A DNA stretch of 10,074 nucleotides from Candidatus Omnitrophota bacterium (GTDB lineage Bacteria > Omnitrophota > Gorgyraeia > 2-02-FULL-51-18 > JAGOUK01), in NCBI GenBank assembly GCA_018061225.1, contig JAGOUK010000032.1:1-10074 (forward strand). Reading direction: 5' to 3'. The notes below the pieces were generated by a model. It had not been told where the DNA came from, did not search any database, and saw only the letters and a list, made by a program, of their open reading frames with translations. Positions 1 to 7,600 of this stretch are shown here, piece after piece (the first letter of the stretch is position 1; each line of letters opens with the position of its first letter). A program made the translations under genes and the position numbers.

Positions 1-51
1 GATCCCAAAGCCGCCGCCGAAGCGATCCTCAAGGAAATGTCCGGAAAATAA
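1..51 (+). CDS. C-terminal end of an upstream gene, probably orotidine 5'-phosphate decarboxylase
   Basis: Frame 1 is open from the left edge and ends in TAA at 49-51. It gives only 16 residues, DPKAAAEAILKEMSGK. An alanine-rich last helix of the form DPxAAAEAI is common at the C-terminus of PyrF (OMP decarboxylase, the last step of UMP synthesis), and pyrF directly before pyrE is a frequent bacterial order. The gap to the pyrE start is 17 or 32 bases depending on the start used, so co-transcription is likely. Sixteen residues are too few to prove identity; the neighbour carries most of the weight. The gene continues to the left of the window. Confidence 0.5.
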   Translation, partial: DPKAAAEAILKEMSGK

Positions 52-83
52 TCCGGCAATATAAAAGGATGATCCCCTCAACC

Positions 84-686
84 ATGACACCCTTTGACGT
101 CCAAAAAACCGCGGTCCAAAAAGAAGCGCTGCTCACCGAAGGACATTTTTTGCTCTCCAGCGGCCTGCACTCCGACACCTACTTCCAATGCGCCAAAATC
201 CTGCAGTGGCCGGACGCGGCGACCGAATGCGGCCGCGCGCTGGCGGCCCTCTTGCCGAAGGACCGCATCGATGCGGTGGTGTCGCCGGCCATGGGCGGAC
301 TTTTTATCGGACATGAGGTCGCGCGCGCTCTGGGCGTCCGGCATATCTTCGTCGAGCGGGTGGACAATGTTTTTCAGATGAAGCGCGGATTTGAAGTGAA
401 GCAAGGTGAGCGGCTCGCCGTTATCGAGGACGTGGTGACCACGGCAAAGTCGACGGCAGAAGTGATCGCGTTCCTTAGGGCTGACGGCCGCGGCGAAGTC
501 ACGGCGGTCGGTTCGATCGCCAACCGCGTGGAAGATTCCCGGATGGGAGAGGTCGCCCAAAAGCTCGGAGGCCTGGAACCCAAGTATTTGCTCAAGGTAT
601 CAGCGAAGGCTTATGATGCTAAGGATTGTCCGATGTGCCGTGAAGGAAAAAAACCTTTAGTCAAACCAGGGAGCCGCAAAATATGA
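84..686 (+). CDS. pyrE: Orotate phosphoribosyltransferase
   Basis: Transfers the phosphoribosyl group of PRPP to orotate to give OMP in cytoplasmic pyrimidine synthesis. The family pattern is clear. An early GHFLLSSGLHSDTYFQC block binds substrate. A mid-protein VVSPAMGGLFIGHEVA segment is followed by the catalytic-loop area with FVER and KRGFEVKQGERLAVIEDVV. The PRPP-binding loop reads VIEDVVTTAKST, where most homologues have TTGGS; the two acidic residues and TT are kept. The tail ends with DCPMCREG and LVKPGSR, seen in one branch of PyrE. From ATG 84 the protein has 200 residues, normal for the family. An in-frame ATG at 69 would add five residues (MIPST), but AAAAGG at 63-68 touches that ATG, whereas it lies about 15 bases before ATG 84, so I prefer 84. 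The end overlaps the next gene by 4 bases (ATGA). Confidence 0.93.
   Translation: MTPFDVQKTAVQKEALLTEGHFLLSSGLHSDTYFQCAKILQWPDAATECGRALAALLPKDRIDAVVSPAMGGLFIGHEVARALGVRHIFVERVDNVFQMKRGFEVKQGERLAVIEDVVTTAKSTAEVIAFLRADGRGEVTAVGSIANRVEDSRMGEVAQKLGGLEPKYLLKVSAKAYDAKDCPMCREGKKPLVKPGSRKI
663..673 (+). promoter_or_regulatory. Ribosome binding site of the hsp20-like gene, inside the pyrE end
   Basis: AGGGAG at 668-673 lies nine bases before ATG 683, within the last codons of pyrE. Together with the ATGA stop/start overlap this indicates translational coupling of the chaperone gene to pyrE. Confidence 0.6.
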
Positions 687-1408
687 AAACCCCATTCTTC
701 AGATCTTTCGGATCGGCGCTCATCGGAATCGTTCTCTTTGGCGGAACCGCCTGCGCGCAGCAGCAGGACGCGCAGGACCCATGGGGGCAGAACGGAACCA
801 GCACCACCAACAGCCCGACCGTTTCGAGCGTGTATGTGCCGGTGAATTCCACGGCGCCCGGCACTCAGGCGCCGGTTTATCAGATCACGCCGCAACAGCG
901 CGAGCAGCTTAAGGTCACGATGGCGCAGACGGCTCAACAGGTGGGACAAGCCGCAAAGGACTTCAAAGAATTTTATGCCGAGATGCAAAAGGCATTTCAG
1001 GAATCCGGAATTGCCGAGGAGATCGATAAGCTGAATCTTCAGAGCGGCGCCACGGCTAAGGTCCTGTCGGTTGAGGACTCGGCGGGATTCGGCGCCACGG
1101 ACGTGAAGGTGGAGCCCACGAACATGATCGTGACCATCGACCTTCCCGGCGTGGAGAAGAAGAATGTCTCCGTCGCGTTGGCCGAAGCGTCGCAGCTTAA
1201 GGTGCGGGTGGACCGTGGAGAAGCGAAGGACGCCGATGGATATTCGCTGGCCGAACGCTTCCGCGGCAAATATGAAAAAACCATTCAGCTGCCCTACAAG
1301 GCCAAGAACACCAGCTTCAAAGCCGAGCTCAAGAACGGCGTGCTCACGGTCAATATTCCCAAAGAAAAGACCGCCGTTCCCAGCGAAATTCCCATTCAAA
1401 TCAATTAA
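683..1408 (+). CDS. Exported Hsp20/alpha-crystallin family small heat shock protein
   Basis: 241 residues. Residues 1-25 form a Sec signal: MKTPFFRS, then a hydrophobic stretch (ALIGIVLFGG), then an A-C-A cleavage site before QQQDAQ. A Ser/Thr/Pro/Gly-rich segment follows to about 68, then an amphipathic, Gln/Lys/Glu-rich helical region (~70-118). The alpha-crystallin domain covers about 139-241: DVKVEPTNMIVTIDLPGV near its start, and the hallmark AELKNGVLTVNIPKE at 214-228, followed by a short IPIQ tail of the I-x-I type used for oligomer assembly. Family members hold unfolding proteins without ATP. The ordinary Hsp20 is cytoplasmic and 140-170 residues, so export and the extra N-terminal helix are unusual; a periplasmic or envelope holdase is inferred. 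The gene is translationally coupled to pyrE and is the last of the operon. Cys24 could be a lipoprotein site, but position -3 is Gly, a poor lipobox. Confidence 0.88.
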   Translation: MKTPFFRSFGSALIGIVLFGGTACAQQQDAQDPWGQNGTSTTNSPTVSSVYVPVNSTAPGTQAPVYQITPQQREQLKVTMAQTAQQVGQAAKDFKEFYAEMQKAFQESGIAEEIDKLNLQSGATAKVLSVEDSAGFGATDVKVEPTNMIVTIDLPGVEKKNVSVALAEASQLKVRVDRGEAKDADGYSLAERFRGKYEKTIQLPYKAKNTSFKAELKNGVLTVNIPKEKTAVPSEIPIQIN

Positions 1409-1470
1409 TTCCGCTAGGCGCGGGCAGTCCTAAATAATTAGACACCGCCTTTAAAAAACAAGCTCTATCG

Positions 1471-1504
1471 GGCATACTTCGATAAGTGTTGAAGTATGCC
1501 TTTT
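1471..1504 (+). terminator. Rho-independent terminator after the pyrE-hsp20 operon
   Basis: GGCATACTTC (1471-1480) and GAAGTATGCC (1491-1500) are perfect inverted repeats around a 10-base loop; part of the loop can pair further with wobble pairs. TTTT follows at 1501-1504. It lies 62 bases after the hsp20 stop. The stretch 1409-1470 before it is AT-rich and shows no gene or convincing promoter. Confidence 0.85.
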
Positions 1505-1531
1505 GACTGGGGAGCCCTATAAATTATTTAT
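1503..1531 (+). promoter_or_regulatory. Possible promoter of the giant gene, perhaps giving a leaderless mRNA
   Basis: Only 27 bases separate the terminator T-tract from ATG 1532. TATAAA at 1518-1523 is a good -10 box and would start transcription near 1530, on or just before the ATG. The TTGACT at 1503-1508 resembles a -35 box but stands only 9 bases from TATAAA; it could instead pair with the weak TATTTA at 1525-1530. GGGGAG at 1509-1514 is 17 bases from the ATG, too far for a normal Shine-Dalgarno. A leaderless start is therefore plausible but unproved; the real promoter could also lie further upstream. Confidence 0.35.
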
Positions 1532-1609
1532 ATGAGATTTAGTGTTATGCGCAGAATGATTGCGTTGACGGTCGCTTTGGGCCTGATGGCACCGGATGCG
1601 GCCCTGGCT
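1532..1609 (+). other. Sec signal peptide of the giant protein
   Basis: Residues 1-26. Positive charges at R2, R7 and R8, a hydrophobic core MIALTVALGLM, and an A-L-A cleavage site at 24-26 before LPVSA. If the ATG at 1547 is used, the peptide is still complete (MRRMIALTV...). A single type I signal means the whole protein is probably moved across the inner membrane. Confidence 0.75.
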
Positions 1610-4600
1610 CTGCCTGTGTCGGCCGTTAAGGCCGCCGATCGGGGCGACTCAAGTCAAAGCGTATCGGCACTGCCGCTGCGCCTCAACCTGCCTGTGTCCG
1701 CCGGGTGGATTGATGCCGCTTACAGCGCGCCCACATCGGGAGGTATCCCAGCCCCGCTCATCGTTCTGCTTCAGGACGCGCACACCAACGCTTCCGCTCA
1801 ATTTAATGCCGCGCGCGTGATCGATCTCGTGCTCGAATCAGCCGGGACCGATCTGGTCCTGATGGAAGCCGGTCAGGGCGATATCGGCTTGGAAGCTTTT
1901 CTTTCGTACGGCACACCGCGTACCCGGGCCGGAGCTGCCGCGCCGCTCGTGCGCAAAGGCCTTCTGCAGGGCGCCGAATATCTCCAATTGTCTTCCTCCA
2001 AAAAGATCCGTCTTCAAGGCGTCGAAAATCGCGCCGCCTACGAGCGCGCGCTGGACCGGTACCGCGAAGTGGTTCGCCGAAGGCCGGCGGCGCTCACGGC
2101 GATTGCGCGGATGGAACGGACCTTGCGAATACTTGGCCCCGAGGCCTTTGGACCCGCGGTTATCGAAGCTTGGCAAAAGCGCAACGCATACAGGGATGGG
2201 TCGGTGGGTGCGGTTGAATACGCGGAATATCTATTGGAGATGCAAACTCCTGGCGGACAAAATGATGTTTTATATCCGAATCTAAAGACATTGTCGAAGC
2301 TCAAGGCTAAGGAGTCTCAGATTGACTTCGCTGCCGCTTCAGCCGCGCTAACCAAGCTTCTGCATGAAGAGGGCGTCATGGCTGAGGAAGAAGCGGCGGC
2401 CGCACCAATGAAAATGGCGCACAATATTGTTCCGGATGCTTTGTCTGCGCGGGCGGCTGAGGCGCTTACGGCGGGCGGCTCAGGATTGAGTCCCGAGGAG
2501 CTTGGGGATCTCAATAGCTATTTGGAATACCGGCGGGTTTGCCGAAGCCTTGATGTGGCAGAGCTTGGGGCCGAGACTTCGCGGGCCGAAGCGGAGTTGA
2601 TGCGCCGGCTCACGGCCGACGACGAGGATGCAAGCCGCTGGGCTTGGTGCGCCGAACAGTTGGAGCGGCTGCGGGCGTTGGTCATGCTGGAAATCACTTC
2701 CGGACAAGAGGGAATTGGCCGACAGGCTCCTCAGCACGAAGCGAGCCGACAAATCGCGGCCATTCTGAACCGCCGAATCCTGGACCTGGGACGCTTCGAG
2801 GAAGCGGTCATTTTTGATGATGCGGAACTCAATCAAACGGTACGGCTGGCGGAGGACTTCTATGATTTGGCGGCAGTCCGTGACGAGTTTTTTGTGGGGC
2901 GGGCTCTCCGTTCGATGAAGCAGCGCGGAGGCAAAGCGGCTGTGTTGGTCGCCGGAGGCTATCACGCGCCGCACTTGCGGCGGATGCTGCGTGACAAAGG
3001 AATATCGTACGTTTCAATTATTCCGCGTGTCGAACATGAGACAGATCATTCCCGGTACGAACGTCTTTTGACCGCGTCCGCGACGATCGCTCTATATACG
3101 GCGGGATCTCGCTCCGCCGCATCCAGAGAGGCGCAGCGTGCGCTCGGTGAAGCCATGAGAGGATTGCCAAATGCCGCCCGGCTGGCACAAAGCGCGTCGG
3201 GTCAGGAATCCCGACAGCCCTCCCAGCCGGAGTACGAGCGAAGGACATTTTGGTCAGAATTAGGCGCGATCCTTCTCAATCGGCTGCGCTTCGAGCGGGC
3301 AATCGTCCGGCACCGGTTCGGGCGTATTGGATTACCGGAACTTTTGGATCACTCGTACGAATACCATTTAAATTCCGGTTTTTTAAAACCAGACGCGCCG
3401 GGCGCCGGGCCCCTGATTCAGATGGGCGGATACCTGTATTCGCTGTTGGACTTAAGGGCCAAAAAAGCAGGCGCAACGGGTTTTGCGGGAAACACGCCGC
3501 TTCAGAAAAGACTGTCCCATCTTAAAACACAATGGCGTAAGCGGACCCTGGGGTTCCGCAAAGCCGTTGCTTGGGTGAAGGGGGAGCACCACCAGGACAA
3601 TTGCCGGTTGTGCCGATTGAATCTGCCGCCGACGCAGCGTCCCTTTAGATATGGGCGGAGTTGGATTTCGCCAAATCCTTTCCCCTACTTTGAGACAAAG
3701 TATAAACATTTTGTGGTGCATCTGGGGGAGCATAGGGCTTTGAGGGAGCCCGAGATCGGAATGCGTCCCAACGCCAGGGCTGAGGCCGGAGCGGACTTGG
3801 AGGAGGCGCTTCGGACCGCCCATACCATGCATCGGCCGTCTCAGGATCGCCCTTGGACGGTGCTGATCAATCATCGGGATGTGGGCGCGTCCATTAAGGA
3901 ACACCACCATTTTCACCTCATCAATATTGAGTTGCCGGTCTTCAATCGCAGTCAATTTGAGCTTGAGAATATTCAGCCTGAGAGCGGCACCAATGCCGGA
4001 GTTTCCCGGCTGAAGCGGTATCCAAGCCGCCCCGTAATCCTTCACTCGAATGATTTGCATAAGGTGTCGTTGACAGCCATGGCCTTTGCCCGGGAGTTTG
4101 AGGAGAACGGCATTCCGGCAGCATTCGCGATCCAGTGGTCGCCCGAGCGTGGGTATGAGGCGGCGGTTCTAGCCTACCGGGCCAAAGAACAGCGCGCCCA
4201 TGAGATTGGCACGCCGCAGGCAGCCGGCGCGGCGATTCTCGTGAGGCACTCCGATCAACCCAAGGATTGGGCGGGCGCGCCGGCTAATGAAGGGGCCGAA
4301 GTGCAGCCCTGGGAGATGGAAACGCCGACGAGTGAAGAAGAATTGGAAACAATAATCCGCACGCGTGTCTTGTTGGATGCGGAAGGGGTCGACAGCATTG
4401 TTGAGCGAGTGTTGGGGCAATTGACCCATTCAGACCCGTCCAAGATAGACCCAAATAATGCTCAGGACCCAGCAGGCGCAAGAATGGCAGATGTTCTTGC
4501 CGACGCCGCGCTTAAAAAACTTATCGAAAATACCGCCGCACCTGTCATAGCTCCGGATTCGACCCAGGCAGCATCTGAAGCGGTCTTGGGCGCATGGGCC

Positions 4601-7600
4601 GCTAAAGTCAAAGAGGCCTACCGTGATTACCGGGACACATTATGGGCGAACAGAGAATGGACGGATGATCAGGCGCAGTCCGTTATTTCCGCGAAATATA
4701 GCGAAGGCGTTCGGCATATCGTGCGAGTCATGGCAGAAGCGGCGCTTCAACACGCGGCAATCGGCGCAAGCGGCGAAGAAACGAGACTCCTTCAAAATAA
4801 CACCGCGCTTGCCGTTACCGGAAGCGTCGCGCTGGCTGAGATGCGCCTGGCGTCGGATGTGGATGTGTTTTGGATTTTTCCAGAAGAAGCCGTGATTGAG
4901 GGTGGTGATGAAGAGTCGTTAACTTTACGACCGGCCTTCTCCCAGCTTCAGCAATTTTACGCGGATATGCACCGAAAAGTATTTGGGTCTGCCAGCCCGC
5001 CTTCAGTCGGCCATCAGCTCAAGAGTGAGCAGCGTCAAGTTGTGGAAGCCTTCGCCAGCCGCGTAGAGCTTAAGGATGACGGCGAACACGCTCGAATGCA
5101 GGCCCTGAGCGAACGGATCGGCAAGATGATGGATGCTCAGTTTGTGGCGGGGTCTCCAAAGGCTTTCGATGCCATCCGTAAGGAATTTTATAATCAAGTG
5201 GACCAGTCGCCCTCAGGAGGCGTCGAGGATTCGAATGCACGGGGCATGATCCGCCAGATGATACTTTTGCGGGATATGGAGTATCGAAAAAAATATAAAT
5301 CATTAACGGGCACATCGTTGATCAAGAGAGGTATTGGGGGAATCGCCGAATGGCGCTTGCATCGATACCTTCTCCAGTTGGCCGATCGTCGCGTTGCTAA
5401 ACAACCGCTTTCCAGCCGCATCAGACACTGGTACAGGTTATGGAAAAAGAAAGATGCTCCAGTTCAAAGAGCGGCCTGGAGACTAGCTGCGCTGAGAGAC
5501 CAGCAAAGCGATGCAAATTTTTTTGACAATCTCACAGACGCGGCCCGTGTTCAATATTTAAAGGACGCGACGCTGGTCTTTGAATCGAATGCTGTTTTGA
5601 TGGAGAGTCTTTGGGATTCTGTCCGCTACAAGTATCAGGTGAAGCCGGCGGACTCGGATTCACTAAGTCTCGAAGTCTTTGTCGCGGCCGATCCGGATCG
5701 CGGAAGCGTGATCAAGCAAAGTGATATTAAATCACTGCTCCGTCGGTCCCAATATGATGCCGAGGTATGGCTTGCGCCTGAGGAGATCGTTCCGGGGGTT
5801 TCGGAATTAGCGGTGGCATGGCCGCAGGATCGGACCGGATTGCTTGAGGAAGCCTCGGCCATGTTGGCAGCGCGTCGCGGCATCAATCTGATAGATGCCC
5901 GCGTCATCACCAGGAATGGACGGACATTGGATGTTTTGAGGGTTCGCGGCCTTCCGGAAGATCCGGCCGAGCGGACGCGGGTAGTCCTTCAAATGAAATC
6001 AGATCTGCGAGATCTATACGCGCGCCGTCTGCAGGTCGAGGATATTTTTGATCGTGAAGGCCGCCCGTATCGATGGACAAGAACAATCACCGCCTTTTCG
6101 GGCAAGCCGTTTAAAACGACCACCTGGGTCGATGGCGACCGCATCGGCCTCTTCACTCAAAATATGACGGAACCCGGGATTTTTCACATCATCACGCGCT
6201 GGCTGGCGAAGCGCGAGGTGTCCATTGTTTCTTCCGGACGGATCTGGACGCAAGGCGATCTTGTTTCGGACGATTTTGTGATCCGTCACGCTTCAGGCGG
6301 CGTGATGACCGAAGACGAGATGCAAACGCTCGCGGCCGACCTGGCGATCTTTTTGGATCAGCCGGAGATCTCGGCAGGGTCGTTCTACCCGTCCTTGGAT
6401 ACGGCGTACCACCGGCTGAACGATACTCTTGCTTCGCAAGGCGACGAGCAGTCGCTGGAAGAAACAGCGGAGAATTATCACGCAGCGTGGCGGCAATTCG
6501 AAAAAGAGATTTGGGGCGATGACCCGCAACGGGAGGCGGTATCTGCTCTAGATGATTTTGAGGCGCGAACCAAGCTTTACGCGGAAGGGGCGCGTCGGAT
6601 CACGGCCGCACTCTGGGCGAGGGTTCCGAAAAAAATGAAGAAAGGTTGGACATTTTATCCCACGGGCTTGACGGGGGAGGATGTGTTGACTCCCTGGCAG
6701 GATGGCTATTGGGCGCTCATGCCGGTTAGTTCGCGCGGTGCGGCGCAGCCGGCCCCGGCAGGGATGATCACCGCTGTAGAAGCCGTTTTTAGGCGCGCCG
6801 ATGGAATTCTGACGGAAGAGGAATTTAAACGAAGGCATGATGATTCGCTGGGGACGTTTTTGTCGGCAGCGACGACTTTTTTGAATGCGCTAAGCCCTGC
6901 GCCAGCGGACGGGCCGCAAAGTTTAGATAGCGTCAACCGCTTGATCCGAGATCCTCAATTGTTAGAAAAAATTCGCACGTTTTCAGGATCAGCCGCGAAC
7001 CCGTGGAATGCTGTTTCGCCGGCGAGGCAGCGGCTCATCGAAGATGCGTTCGCGGCTTTAAATCAAGATCCATCGGCGTCTGAAGCTCGGACGATTGCGT
7101 TCAATCGCAAGTTGATGTGGGCGCTGTACCCGCAGGATTTTCCGGGAGGGCCGGAGGGTGAGTCGTGGATCATGGTGGCGGATCCCGCTGCCGAGGAGCT
7201 TGAGCGATTGGAGCAGTCTAATCCTGATTGGGCTTGGAACCCTGCGCTCGCGCACACCTTTGGCAAGCGCGGCGCTGACACCCTCGATACTGTGAAACGC
7301 TTCTTTATGTTGATGAACGCCGGCGTTCGAGGCGAAGATAACTCGCGTAGTGATTATCAAGGAGCGTTGGCGCGGGGTTTGCGGCAAAGTCCGACGCTCA
7401 TGACAAAAGTCCGTGAAGACCTTCAATGGCAATGGAAGGGATTTCATGAGACCAAAAGCCGTGATTTTGCCGTCAATTGGAATTGGGTTCACGGGCATGT
7501 CTATCGGCCTCAGATGTGGATAGAGCTTATGGATTGGATCAGGCGCGTCGAATGGATGTATGAGCGCCCTCCAACATCGCTTGCTTCACCGTTGCGGACC

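Noticed and set aside
743..760. Lipobox before Cys24 of the Hsp20-like protein
   Set aside because: The -3 residue is Gly instead of Leu/Val/Ile, and an A-C-A type I site fits at the same place; lipoprotein kept only as an alternative.
611..1399. Long antisense open frame (262 codons) opposite the hsp20-like gene
   Set aside because: It exactly shadows a gene with a clear alpha-crystallin domain; its protein is Leu/Arg/Gly/His-rich without recognisable motifs.
1438..1468. Promoter with TAGACA as -35 box after hsp20
   Set aside because: No acceptable -10 box at 16-18 bases, and the terminator hairpin follows directly.
2480..2974. Antisense open frame of 164 codons
   Set aside because: Opposite the helical insertion of the TIKI-like domain; composition is that of a reverse-strand shadow in GC-rich DNA.
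3452..4060. Antisense open frame of 202 codons
   Set aside because: Lies opposite the HIT-like domain with its C-x-x-C, NPFP and histidine triad; no recognisable protein and no ribosome binding site seen.
6788..6829. EF-hand-like sequence RRADGILTEEEF in the giant protein
   Set aside because: Only the second half of the loop fits; the first two calcium-ligand positions are Phe and Arg, so it is not a working EF-hand.
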